The position numbers were made by a program, and so were the translations under genes. Below are positions 55,686-64,000 of a stretch of DNA of 64,000 bases, one piece after another (positions within the stretch are counted from its first letter, which is position 1; every line of letters begins with the position of its first letter). Below the pieces are notes generated by a model. That model was not told the DNA's origin and did not search any database. It saw only the letters and a program-made list of their open reading frames with translations. The stretch comes from Roseibium sediminis (lineage in GTDB: Bacteria > Pseudomonadota > Alphaproteobacteria > Rhizobiales > Stappiaceae), in contig NZ_VXDB01000001.1 of assembly GCF_008711325.1 (NCBI RefSeq), forward strand, positions 124,001 through 188,000. The letters run 5' to 3'.

Positions 55686-55715
55686 CAAACAGGCGTACTT
55701 GTTGAAGCGAAAAAC

Positions 55716-58157
55716 CTATTTGCGCTTCTTGTTCATGGCCGCAGCGAGCGCGGCGGCCATGGCATTGTTGCCGCCGTCACCACCGCCTCGATCGAACGAC
55801 CCTTGCGGCTTGCCACCGCCCTTGCCGCCCGGTCCACGCCCCCCTGGCCCGCGTCCGCCCGGGCCTCCAGGTCCGCGCGGCTGCGCGCCCCTATCCTGTT
55901 CCCGTTCACGCTGGCCCTGATAGTCAACCTGAGACTTCATAGTCATGGAAATGCGCTTGCGCGGCACATCCACTTCCAAAATGGTGACCTTGACGATATC
56001 GCCCGCCTTCACGACCGTGTGCGGATCGTCGACAAACCGGTCGGCCAGCTGCGAGACATGGACAAGCCCGTCCTGATGCACGCCCACATCAACGAAGGCT
56101 CCGAAATTGGTCACATTGGTGACGGTCCCTTCAAGCTTCATGCCCGGCTTCAGATCGGAGATTTCTTCAACACCATCCTGCAGGGCCGCTGTCTTGAACT
56201 CTGGGCGCGGATCACGCCCCGGCTTTTCCAGTTCCGACAGGATATCGCGAACAGTGGGCAGGCCAAATTTCTCGTCCGTGAACTCGGCCGGGTCCAAGGC
56301 CTGAAGCACAGAGCTATTGCCCATCAGTTGCCGGAGGTCGCGGCCACAGGCCTTCACGATCCGCTTTGCAAGTGGATAGGCTTCCGGGTGGACGGAAGAA
56401 GCATCGAGCGGTTCAGATCCGTCCGCTATGCGTAGGAAGCCGGCGCAAAGTTCAAAAGCCTTTGATCCAAGACGCGGAACGTCCTTCAACTGCCTGCGGC
56501 TTTCAAAGCGACCGATGCTCTCACGATGCTCGACCACTGCCTTGGCAAGGCTCTCGCTCAGACCTGAGATGCGCGACAGAAGGGCTGCAGAGGCCGTATT
56601 GAGATCAACTCCGACAGCGTTCACGGCGTCTTCCACAACGGCATCCAGCGCACGGGCGAGACGGGTCTGGTTGACGTCGTGCTGGTACTGGCCAACCCCG
56701 ATGGACTTCGGCTCGATCTTCACCAGTTCGGCAAGAGGGTCCTGCAATCGGCGCGCAATCGAGGCGGCCCCTCGCAAGGACACATCGACATCCGGCATTT
56801 CCTTTGCCGCAAGTTCGGACGCAGAATAGACCGAAGCGCCAGCCTCGTTGACAATCACCTTGATCGGGCGGCTCGCTGCCGGAATATCAGCCAGAACGTC
56901 ACCGGCCAACTTGTCGGTTTCCCGGCTTGCCGTTCCGTTTCCGATCGCAATCAGGCCAACCTTGTGGCGCGCAATCAGCGCAAGAAGGGTCGCCCGCGAG
57001 CCGGTAACATCGTTGCGGGGCTGGAACGGATAAATTGTCGCCGTTTCAACCAGTTTCCCGGTCGCATCAACGACAGCAACCTTCACGCCCGTACGGATAC
57101 CGGGATCGAGGCCCAAAGTCGTCTTGGATCCGGCAGGCGCAGCCAGAAGGAGATCCTTCAGGTTCTTCGCAAAGACGTCGATGGCGCCTTCCTCTGCCCG
57201 GTCGCGCAAGGCCCCCATCAGGTCGAGTTCCAGATGAAGCGCAAGCTTCACCTTCCAGGCGAAGCGGGCCACATCCATCAGCCATTTGTCGGCGGCACGA
57301 CCACGATCCGCGATGCCATAGGCATCGGCGACCTTGCGAACGGCAGGCGCAACAGGTGCCGGGTCATCCGCATCCGCCACCAGCTCCACCGAGAGGATGC
57401 CTTCGTTGCGCCCACGGAAAAGGGCGAGGGCGCGGTGGCTCGGGATTTTCGAGAGAGCTTCCTCATAGTCGAAATAGTCGGCGAATTTTGCGCCGGCCTG
57501 CTGCTGCCCGTCGATCACCTTGGAGCGAACGACGCCGCGGTCCTGAAGATAGGAGCGCAGTTGACCAACCAGCGTGGCATTTTCCGCAAACCGCTCCATC
57601 AGGATCTGCCGGGCGCCGTCGAGTACGGCCTTGGTGTCGGCAAAGCCCTTTTCCTCGCTGACAAAACCAACGGCTTCGGCCTCCGGATCCTTGTCGGGGT
57701 TGCCCAGCAGCAGATCCGCCAGCGGCTCTAGCCCTGCCTCGCGCGCAATCTGTGCCTTTGTGCGGCGCTTCTTCTTGAAGGGCAGGTAAAGGTCTTCCAG
57801 CTGAGACTTCGTGTCGGCAGCCTGAATGCTTTTGGCCAACTCATCTGTCAGCTTGCCCTGCTCTTCTATCGACTTGGAAATCGCAACCCGGCGGTCTTCC
57901 AGCTCCCGAAGATAGATCAGCCGCTCTTCCAGCTTGCGAAGCTGGGTATCATCAAGCCCACCCGTTGCTTCCTTCCGGTATCGCGCAATGAAGGGCACCG
58001 TGGAGCCTTCATCCAGCAGCTGAACTGTCGCATTTACCTGCGCCGGCTGGCAGGCGATTTCATCCGCGATCCGCCGAGCAATTCGGAGCGCGGTTTCAGG
58101 CGGCAGGACCTGGGCAGCTCGTGGAGCGGGGGAAGCGGAATACGTTGCGTCAGACAT
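55716..58157 (-). CDS. tex: Tex transcription accessory protein (S1 RNA-binding)
   Basis: 813 residues in the standard Tex order: N-terminal helical region (to about 320), YqgF/RNase H-like domain ([18 protein letters not shown], about 345-460), helix-hairpin-helix region ([23 protein letters not shown], about 515-560) and S1 domain ([20 protein letters not shown], about 660-730). It binds RNA and associates with RNA polymerase. The C-terminal tail of about 60 residues is a Gly/Arg/Pro-rich RGG-like region ([16 protein letters not shown]), as seen in many alphaproteobacterial Tex proteins. Confidence 0.95.
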   Translation of the reverse strand: MSDATYSASPAPRAAQVLPPETALRIARRIADEIACQPAQVNATVQLLDEGSTVPFIARYRKEATGGLDDTQLRKLEERLIYLRELEDRRVAISKSIEEQGKLTDELAKSIQAADTKSQLEDLYLPFKKKRRTKAQIAREAGLEPLADLLLGNPDKDPEAEAVGFVSEEKGFADTKAVLDGARQILMERFAENATLVGQLRSYLQDRGVVRSKVIDGQQQAGAKFADYFDYEEALSKIPSHRALALFRGRNEGILSVELVADADDPAPVAPAVRKVADAYGIADRGRAADKWLMDVARFAWKVKLALHLELDLMGALRDRAEEGAIDVFAKNLKDLLLAAPAGSKTTLGLDPGIRTGVKVAVVDATGKLVETATIYPFQPRNDVTGSRATLLALIARHKVGLIAIGNGTASRETDKLAGDVLADIPAASRPIKVIVNEAGASVYSASELAAKEMPDVDVSLRGAASIARRLQDPLAELVKIEPKSIGVGQYQHDVNQTRLARALDAVVEDAVNAVGVDLNTASAALLSRISGLSESLAKAVVEHRESIGRFESRRQLKDVPRLGSKAFELCAGFLRIADGSEPLDASSVHPEAYPLAKRIVKACGRDLRQLMGNSSVLQALDPAEFTDEKFGLPTVRDILSELEKPGRDPRPEFKTAALQDGVEEISDLKPGMKLEGTVTNVTNFGAFVDVGVHQDGLVHVSQLADRFVDDPHTVVKAGDIVKVTILEVDVPRKRISMTMKSQVDYQGQREREQDRGAQPRGPGGPGGRGPGGRGPGGKGGGKPQGSFDRGGGDGGNNAMAAALAAAMNKKRK

Positions 58158-58287
58158 GCTGGGATCGGATCCAATATTGAAGGGAGGCGCAGACGATAGT
58201 CGGGTCGGTCATATCACAAAAGAGCTCGCGGTAGGTGATCCACCACGAAATGAGCGAGGTGCAGAACGCATTCTGGTTTCGCAGCGA

Positions 58288-59409
58288 TCAGCGCACCACC
58301 GTGATGCGCTCGGCAGCGCGGGTCACCGCTGTATAAAGCCACCGCGACCTGTGCTCGCGAAAGGCCCAGCTCTCGTCAAAGAGAACAACACTGTCCCATT
58401 GCGACCCCTGCGCCTTGTGCACGGTAAGGGCGTAACCATAGTCAAACTCGTCTGCCTTGCGACGGATGGCAAAGGGGATCTGCTCCGCCCCCTCCTCGAA
58501 CATGGCAGGCAAAACCTTGACCTTGACGGTCTGCTTGCCGACCTCGTCCTCCGGAACGACATCAAATCTCAGGGTGTTTCCGCGTGGTTGACGAAGTCGC
58601 GACACCGTCCACAAGCCGCCATTCAGAAGACCCTTGGTCTTGTCGTTGCGCAGGCAGACAAGCTTGTCGCCAACAGCCGGCATCGGCGTCGTGAAATCCT
58701 TCAGCTCCCGAATGCGGCCATTATACTGTCGGCGTGTCTTGTTGGTGCCAACCAGCACCTGATCTGCGGCAAGGATCTGTTCCTTGTCAATCTGACGCCG
58801 ATTGATGACCCGGCTTTCACCGAACTCGCCATAATCCAGATGCCCGCCCTCGCGGATTGTCATGGACATGCGAACAATCGGATTGTCCTGCGCCTGACGA
58901 TGAACCTCGGTCAGCATCACGTCCGGTTCGGCCTCGGTAAAAAATCCGCCGCCTTTGACCGGTGGAAGCTGGGCCGGATCGCCCAGAACGAGCACAGGTG
59001 TGCCGAAGGACAGGAGATCGCGGCCCAATTCCTCATCCACCATCGAGCACTCGTCTATCACGATAAGCGAGGCCGTTGCTGCAGCGCTGTCGCGTTTCAA
59101 GGCAAACTGCGGTCCCGTGTCGTCCTCGTCATCATCGACCTCTTCCTCTTCCTTCGCAGAGCGAGGGCGATAAATGAGGGAATGGATCGTCCCGGCATCG
59201 GTACATCCCTTTTGCCGCAGAACATGCGCTGCCTTGCCTGTGAAAGCGCCGAAAACGACATCTCCGTCGATGCCCTCAGCAAGATGCCGGGCAAGAGTTG
59301 TCTTGCCTGTCCCCGCAAAGCCGAACAGGCGAAACACCTGGCGGTCGCCTCGGCGGAGCCATGCAGCCGTTTCACTGAGCGCCTTTTCCTGTTCCGGCGA
59401 CCATGCCAT
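58288..59409 (-). CDS. RecD-like SF1 helicase
   Basis: 373 residues: Walker A GFAGTGKTT (about 29-37), Walker B VIDECSMV, GDPAQLPPV, and the C-terminal UvrD-type motifs YALTVHKAQGSQWD and YTAVTRA. Shorter than RecD2 and close in size to Dda-type helicases. A strongly acidic insertion (EEEEVDDDEDD, about 87-97) interrupts the first domain. Probably a single-strand DNA translocase or helicase in repair. Confidence 0.87.
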   Translation of the reverse strand: MAWSPEQEKALSETAAWLRRGDRQVFRLFGFAGTGKTTLARHLAEGIDGDVVFGAFTGKAAHVLRQKGCTDAGTIHSLIYRPRSAKEEEEVDDDEDDTGPQFALKRDSAAATASLIVIDECSMVDEELGRDLLSFGTPVLVLGDPAQLPPVKGGGFFTEAEPDVMLTEVHRQAQDNPIVRMSMTIREGGHLDYGEFGESRVINRRQIDKEQILAADQVLVGTNKTRRQYNGRIRELKDFTTPMPAVGDKLVCLRNDKTKGLLNGGLWTVSRLRQPRGNTLRFDVVPEDEVGKQTVKVKVLPAMFEEGAEQIPFAIRRKADEFDYGYALTVHKAQGSQWDSVVLFDESWAFREHRSRWLYTAVTRAAERITVVR

Positions 59410-59686
59410 TCGCTGATTCCCGTTTCGTTCCGGTTTGCCCTTGCATATCCGGAAACGGCGGTCTGGGCCAGCCTGCCGGCCCGGGTCAGGTGGTTTTCCC
59501 CTTTTTGGGGCTCTAGGTGCCGACCCCTGCTACAATTTACTACCCAGACTACGTATTCCTCTATGTACTCAACCCGCATATGAAAATTGTCAAAACTGAA
59601 TAAATATTGGGATGCTGGATTAGTTTTTTGTTCACCAGAAGGGGTTTCCCCGTTTGAAAGGCTTTGTTTTTTAAGGAGGATTTATC
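59410..59686. other. Promoter region of the putative toxin gene
   Basis: 277 bp with no gene; AT-rich from 59535 to 59640. GGGGTTTCCCC (about 59640-59651) is a palindrome about 35 bp before the start codon. A strong AAGGAGG ribosome-binding site is at 59674-59680. Confidence 0.5.
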
Positions 59687-60787
59687 ATGACCTCGATTGA
59701 AAACACGAGAAGTACAGATCCTGCGGATATCTCTGTTCCGGACCGCCCGGCTCCGGACAAGGAAAAGGGGTTTGCGGTCTCTCTCGACAAGGCCAAAGCC
59801 GCGCCGACACGTTCTGAAAGCGAACTGCGAGCGGCCAAAACGAATGCTGCCGATCTAGCCGCGCCACTTGCCCAGGCGCGAGGGGTTTCCAGACAAACGG
59901 TAGACGAGCACCGCATCATAGACACTGCAAAACCGCTCGAAGCCGCAGCTGCAGCCACCAAGGGCTATGATCAAGCGCTCAAGGACCGGAAGTTCGGACT
60001 ATATGACGGATCGAACAAAAGCTGGACCAACGGCTCGTCCCTGGAAAAATTCCAAGACCCGAAGGGTCCGGCCATGCGCCAGATGGTGGGCTCTCAGGGA
60101 TCGTGGCTATCGGCAAAGAACAGTGGACCATTGAAGTCCACCAGTTTTGAAGTCCCCGATGCCCATTCAAATCGCGTCTTCGACTACACACAGGCCAACA
60201 CACCCGTCAAAACCGAAGTGAAAGTCGGAACGTTCTTCAATCCGGCACAGCTTGATGACTATGCCAAGGGACCAAATCGGGTTCACTACGATCTGCTGCA
60301 GCCTCCTTTGACCGACAAGTTCGAAGCCCGGCAGAACTCGAATGCAGCTCGCATACAGCAAGCTTCCAACGCCACACAGGGCCGAATTTCCGTTGCCCAG
60401 CAACCTTTCGGCCCCAGCAAGACAAGCGTCAGAACGCTTCAGGCAATCGGCAAGTCTCATGCAGTCATGAAAGGCGTCAGCCGTGTGGCTGTTCCGGTCG
60501 GCATCGGCATCGACGCCTATCGTCTTTCGAGTGCCTACAAGGCGGACGGCGGTCGAGTTGGTCAACAGACAGGCGAAACGATTGCCGACGTTGCAGGTTC
60601 CTGGAGCGGGGCCCTTGCGGGGGGAGCAGCAGGCGTCAAAACCGGTGCCCTTGTCGGCACAGCCATAGGCGGCCCGGTTGGAACAGCGGTCGGAGCGGCC
60701 ATCGGAGGATTGGCAGGGGCGGTCGGCGGAGCACTTGTGGTCAGCAGCGTCGGGCGAACCGTCTATCGATGGATATCGCGTACCTGA
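59687..60787 (+). CDS. Putative PD-(D/E)xK nuclease toxin with glycine-zipper C-terminus
   Basis: 366 residues without a signal peptide and not matching a family I can name. Residues 1-80 are polar and probably disordered. Residues about 155-190 hold PD-A...FD(166)...TEVKVG (E177, K179) followed by Q188, the spacing of a PD-(D/E)xK nuclease active site with the trailing glutamine common in REase-fold toxins. Residues about 300-355 are a long glycine zipper (GALAGGAAGVKTGALVGTAI and onward), as in bacteriocins and polymorphic toxins that insert into or cross membranes. AAGGAGG gives strong translation. The next gene in the same direction may encode immunity. Assignment is by motif only. Confidence 0.55.
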   Translation: MTSIENTRSTDPADISVPDRPAPDKEKGFAVSLDKAKAAPTRSESELRAAKTNAADLAAPLAQARGVSRQTVDEHRIIDTAKPLEAAAAATKGYDQALKDRKFGLYDGSNKSWTNGSSLEKFQDPKGPAMRQMVGSQGSWLSAKNSGPLKSTSFEVPDAHSNRVFDYTQANTPVKTEVKVGTFFNPAQLDDYAKGPNRVHYDLLQPPLTDKFEARQNSNAARIQQASNATQGRISVAQQPFGPSKTSVRTLQAIGKSHAVMKGVSRVAVPVGIGIDAYRLSSAYKADGGRVGQQTGETIADVAGSWSGALAGGAAGVKTGALVGTAIGGPVGTAVGAAIGGLAGAVGGALVVSSVGRTVYRWISRT

Positions 60788-60850
60788 CGCCCGGACTTGC
60801 CGGGAGAAGCAAGACCGGCGAGAGTGGGTAAATACGTTACCGGATTCGCC

Positions 60851-61756
60851 ATGCTCCTGCCCTACGCCACGACGTCCTCATGGAAACCCTGGAAAACAAG
60901 GGTCTTTGACTTTCGTGCAATCAAGCAGGAAGCCCGCAGCAGTTTTGCCTTTGATCCCGGGCAATATGTCCCCTTTGATCCTCCGGACCATGTCTATCCC
61001 GAACATTGTGACAAGACAGGCGGAGAGCGCTTCATGGCGGCCTTTTTGGGTCAGAGGGAGGCTCGCCAGTCTGAACTGTCCAAGCTCCTGCAGTATCACG
61101 GCCTTGGAATTCCGGATGGGCCTGCTGGATGGGACAAGGTCGGCGACTTCATTCAGGGCCATATCGAGATAAATCTACCGGCAAGCACCGCGCAGGACAC
61201 AGCCGCGCAACTTGTCTCCAGCAAGGGACACGAACTTGCCTTGCGTCCGATGTGGCACAGCATCCTGATCGACATCGCCATTTGCATCGGCTCTACACTG
61301 GAAACCCACCTCAAAGGGCGGGATCCAGTCTGGCATCTGGACCGTCACGACATCGACACCGTTACTTCAGACAATCTTCCGGCCCTTCTTGTCCCCTCTG
61401 CAACGGCAGCAGAACCGGCACCGCTCTCTCGCCTCGAAGCAGAATTGACACAACGTGTTCTGGCAAAACCCGAGCTGGCCGGAAACATGGACGAATGGGA
61501 GCAGGTGGTTATCGAGTGCGCGGCTTCATTTGGTGAAAGTGTTCCGGAAGATCTCCCGTCAGCAACCGAGCTCTATCTGGCCGCAACACTGCCACAGGGA
61601 TTGAGCATCTCCCCGGTGAAGGAAATGCAGCTCTTTTTCTATCAGGCACTCGACCGTCGCTATCGCTCGCAAAAACCGGAGCCGGTTCCCTTCAGTCTCG
61701 GCGACATGTTCAGACCGGGCCTTGGCTGGCCCTGGTCAAACCATCCGGGCATATGA
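60851..61756 (+). CDS. Unknown protein, candidate immunity partner of the upstream toxin-like gene
   Basis: About 301 residues, soluble, acidic and rich in tryptophan (SWKPWKTRVFD, GWDKVGDF, MWHSILIDIAICIGS, DPVWHLDR, GWPWSNHPG). The stretch RPMWHSILIDIAICIGSTLE resembles helices found in some immunity-type DUF families, but I cannot name one. It begins 63 bp after the toxin-like gene on the same strand. ATG 60851 is chosen; TTG 60797 and GTG 60824 are alternatives in the same frame. The immunity role is inferred from order and solubility only. Confidence 0.5.
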   Translation: MLLPYATTSSWKPWKTRVFDFRAIKQEARSSFAFDPGQYVPFDPPDHVYPEHCDKTGGERFMAAFLGQREARQSELSKLLQYHGLGIPDGPAGWDKVGDFIQGHIEINLPASTAQDTAAQLVSSKGHELALRPMWHSILIDIAICIGSTLETHLKGRDPVWHLDRHDIDTVTSDNLPALLVPSATAAEPAPLSRLEAELTQRVLAKPELAGNMDEWEQVVIECAASFGESVPEDLPSATELYLAATLPQGLSISPVKEMQLFFYQALDRRYRSQKPEPVPFSLGDMFRPGLGWPWSNHPGI

Positions 61757-61758
61757 TT

Positions 61759-62793
61759 TCAAGAAGGGCGCGGATAGCGCTTCACGCAGGTTCCGGTTAC
61801 CGAAAATCCGGTCATGTAGGGATCACGTTCATCCAACGTGATGGTGTTGGTTCCGGTCCGCACCGCCCAACCTTCGATCGTCGGACGAATGCCGGTCTTG
61901 CCGCCAATTGAAACTTCTTCCTTGATCCCGCCCTTGAACAGCGAACCGATCACGCTTTCGTGGACAAAGCTGTCTCCCGGCTTCAGCTGGCCTTTTGCAT
62001 GAAGCTGGGCCATGCGGGCGGACGTTCCGGTCCCGCAGGGGCTGCGGTCAATCGCCTTGTCGCCATAAAAGACCGCATTGCGGGCGTCGGCGTCCGGATG
62101 GTCCGCCGGACCGGTCCACTGGATGTGAGTGATGTTCCGAATGCCCGGGTTTTCCGGGTGGATGATTGTATAGGCCTCGTTCAACCGTTCGCGCAGAACA
62201 GGGCTGATGGCGACCAGCTGGTCCACCGGCACAGTGCCAACACCGGCAAATTTCTCCTGCGGCTCGATGATCGCATAGAAATTGCCGCCATAGGCCACAT
62301 CAAAAGTCAGCCTGCCAAATTCTGGGCAATCAATTTCAAGTCCCTGCTCGGCAAGAAAGGACGGAACATTGGTGAGGCGCACGGACTTCACATATTCGCC
62401 GTCCATCTCGTATTCAGCCAGCACCAGACCTGCCGGTGTTTCAAGTCGGGCCAAGCCCGGTGTCGCCGGAGTCAGCAAACCTTCCTCGATGGCCATCGTC
62501 ACCGTACCGATCGTGCCATGACCGCACATCGGCAGGCAGCCCGAAGTCTCCAGATACAGGACACCGACATCATACTCGTCGGATGAGGGAGGATAGAGAA
62601 TGGAGCCGGACATCATGTCATGACCGCGCGGCTCAAACATCAGGCCAGTGCGGATCCAGTCATAGTCGGCAATGAACTTCTGTCGCCGCTCAAACATGCT
62701 GGCTGCCTCAATGCGCGGCCCACCGCCTGCGACAAGGCGCACCGGGTTTCCGCAAGTGTGCCCGTCAAGGCAGAAGAACGTGTGTCGAGCCAT
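61759..62793 (-). CDS. Proline racemase-family 4-hydroxyproline 2-epimerase
   Basis: 344 residues. Both catalytic cysteines are present, C90 in MCGHGTIG and C253 in SPCGTGTSARM, which marks an epimerase or racemase rather than the hydroxyproline dehydratase subgroup, where one is threonine. It converts trans-4-hydroxy-L-proline to cis-4-hydroxy-D-proline. It lies 15 bp downstream of an FAD amine oxidase gene, the usual next enzyme, supporting a hydroxyproline degradation operon. Confidence 0.88.
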   Translation of the reverse strand: MARHTFFCLDGHTCGNPVRLVAGGGPRIEAASMFERRQKFIADYDWIRTGLMFEPRGHDMMSGSILYPPSSDEYDVGVLYLETSGCLPMCGHGTIGTVTMAIEEGLLTPATPGLARLETPAGLVLAEYEMDGEYVKSVRLTNVPSFLAEQGLEIDCPEFGRLTFDVAYGGNFYAIIEPQEKFAGVGTVPVDQLVAISPVLRERLNEAYTIIHPENPGIRNITHIQWTGPADHPDADARNAVFYGDKAIDRSPCGTGTSARMAQLHAKGQLKPGDSFVHESVIGSLFKGGIKEEVSIGGKTGIRPTIEGWAVRTGTNTITLDERDPYMTGFSVTGTCVKRYPRPS

Positions 62794-62808
62794 CTTACCT
62801 ATCTCACA

Positions 62809-64000
62809 TCAAAAACGCTGCGCGCTGAAGGGGGCCAGATCCGTTACAGGTTTTTCGCCAAATACGAGGGACGTTACCAGTTCACCCGTCGTCGCCGACT
62901 GGGTCAAACCATGATGCGCATGCCCGAAGGCATAAATGATACGCGGGCTGACACTCGACGGGCCAATAACCGGAAGGCTGTCCGGCAAGGAAGGACGAAA
63001 GCCCATCCAGCGCTTGCCTTCAGATGCATCCAGACACGGGAAAAGCTTCCGAGCCTTCGATATCATTGCGTCGACACGTGCCCAGTTCGGCGCAAGATCA
63101 AGGCCGCCAAACTCAACTGCTCCGCCGATGCGAAGCCCGGTGGACAGCGGCGACAGAACAAATCCGTGGCCGGGCAACATCACAAAGCGGCCCAGCTTGA
63201 GACCCGGATTTGGAACTGTAATGTTGTAGCCCCGTTCCGTATCAAGCGGCACATTGTCTCCGAGACCGGCAGCAAGCTTCTTCGACCAGGCCCCGCACGC
63301 GACAACGACGTGATCCGCATCCCGTGTCTCACCATTTTTCAAGACCAGCCGCGCGCCCTCGGCGGTTGGCTCTACGGACATGACCTCGCCTGTCTCGAAC
63401 AAAACACCTTGCCCTTCCAGCCATCCCGCAAGCGAACGGCAAAGAATATGGGGGTCATCAACCTGCGCCCAGCCGGGGATGAGGGCCCCGCCAACCACAT
63501 GATCGGCCAGCTCCGGCTCCAGCTCCAGAACTTCAGCCGAGGTTAGCTCCTGTACCTCAATGCCATAGTCCCGCTGTTCCGCCCAGAAGCTGCGCGCCCG
63601 TTCCAGTTTCGAGCGATTGTCGAAGACTTCAAGACAGCCCTCGTGCCGAACCTGATTGTGGGTTCCTGAAGCCTTCCAAAGCCGGTCCCATGCCGGATAG
63701 GCATCCTTGTTCAGAGCCGCGAGGGCCACGGTGCTGGCGGCAACCCGCGACGGAGACGACGCTCCGATGAAACGAAGCATCCATGGCAAGATTTTCAGGG
63801 CATAAGCTGGCCTGACCGTGAGAGGACCAAGAGGATCTGCCAACCAGCCGATGGCGTCCTTCCAGATGCCTGGAGAAGCAAGCGGGGCAACATCCGTCCA
63901 CGCAATGGCAGCGGCGTTTCCCTGACTGGCACCGGCAGCTACACCTTCACGGTCAATGATCGTGACGGAGCAACCGCGCTGCAGCAGCGCGGCAGCCGTT
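62809..64000 (-). CDS. FAD-dependent D-amino acid oxidase/dehydrogenase (DadA-like), 5' end beyond window
   Basis: Partial gene; about 396 C-terminal residues are visible and the frame runs off the window end. The start of the visible part (TIIDREGVAAGASQGNAAAI) is the end of the FAD-binding Rossmann unit, and DHVVVACGAWS and the C-terminal YAFGHAHHGLTQSATTGELV are typical of DadA-type flavoenzymes. Next to the epimerase it should oxidise cis-4-hydroxy-D-proline to a pyrroline carboxylate. An internal TTG at 63843 could be mistaken for a start. Confidence 0.86.
   Translation of the reverse strand, partial: TAAALLQRGCSVTIIDREGVAAGASQGNAAAIAWTDVAPLASPGIWKDAIGWLADPLGPLTVRPAYALKILPWMLRFIGASSPSRVAASTVALAALNKDAYPAWDRLWKASGTHNQVRHEGCLEVFDNRSKLERARSFWAEQRDYGIEVQELTSAEVLELEPELADHVVGGALIPGWAQVDDPHILCRSLAGWLEGQGVLFETGEVMSVEPTAEGARLVLKNGETRDADHVVVACGAWSKKLAAGLGDNVPLDTERGYNITVPNPGLKLGRFVMLPGHGFVLSPLSTGLRIGGAVEFGGLDLAPNWARVDAMISKARKLFPCLDASEGKRWMGFRPSLPDSLPVIGPSSVSPRIIYAFGHAHHGLTQSATTGELVTSLVFGEKPVTDLAPFSAQRF

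Noticed and set aside
58156-59583. Long open frame (about 475 codons) on the plus strand
   Set aside because: Antisense to the RecD-like helicase, which has all its helicase motifs in order.

Overview
The window looks like chromosome of an alphaproteobacterium, most likely Hyphomicrobiales and possibly the Roseibium/Labrenzia/Stappia group. The grounds are a C4-pathway 5-aminolevulinate synthase (hemA), rhizobial-type aglEFGK and glpSTPQUV transporters, De Ley-Doudoroff galactose genes and a dense set of sugar ABC operons under IclR, GntR, DeoR and LacI regulators. The genus is inference. I found no rRNA, tRNA, CRISPR array, prophage or intact insertion sequence.

Layout. (1) 1-5130, minus strand: a Rieske-fused glutamate-synthase-like enzyme cut by the window edge, a CPA-type cation:proton antiporter, hemA with its own terminator and an upstream FNR-like box, and a sugar ABC ATPase. 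(2) 5147-16317: an iclR regulator divergent from a long plus-strand galactoside operon: binding protein, two permeases, GH36 alpha-galactosidase, SDR dehydrogenase, dgoK, dgoA, SMP-30 lactonase and GH42 beta-galactosidase, mostly with 4-bp overlaps. It imports and hydrolyses alpha- and beta-galactosides and degrades galactose to pyruvate plus glyceraldehyde-3-phosphate, except that no galactonate dehydratase is present. (3) 16319-21658: a DsbA/FrnE-like oxidoreductase, then a hexuronate locus (kdgK and gntR divergent from uxaC and uxuB), again without its dehydratase (UxuA). (4) 21698-28884: glycerol uptake operon glpR-V-S-T-P-Q-U, whose two ATPases have complementary motif losses. (5) 29249-32512: a PhoX-family secreted protein followed by a secreted protein with two CxxCH haem motifs. 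(6) 32585-38888: alpha-glucoside transporter aglEFGK lacking aglA, divergent from aglR. (7) 38945-43495: an orphan GntR regulator, an AT-rich gene-poor stretch and a glycine-betaine-type ABC operon.

(8) 43979-48425: a LysR regulator, a VOC protein/hydroxyacid dehydrogenase/TIM-barrel isomerase group, and a MarR regulator with a deiodinase-like redoxin. (9) 48571-55348: gnd, an MttB-family methyltransferase with a class II aldolase, a 163-bp palindromic element, a small exported protein, a LysR regulator, a 45-residue protein and a PhnD-like protein. (10) 55716-64000: tex, a RecD-like helicase, a two-gene unit resembling a PD-(D/E)xK nuclease toxin and its immunity protein, and a hydroxyproline epimerase/FAD oxidase pair running off the window end.

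Recurring design: each of the four binding-protein genes is separated from the next gene of its operon by a strong stem-loop, a layout expected to raise binding-protein mRNA relative to the permeases. The most novel-looking items are the putative toxin/immunity pair, the PhoX/di-haem pair, the palindromic element, the asymmetric Glp ATPases, and an SDR whose catalytic lysine is asparagine. All annotations come from reading the sequence; no database search was run.
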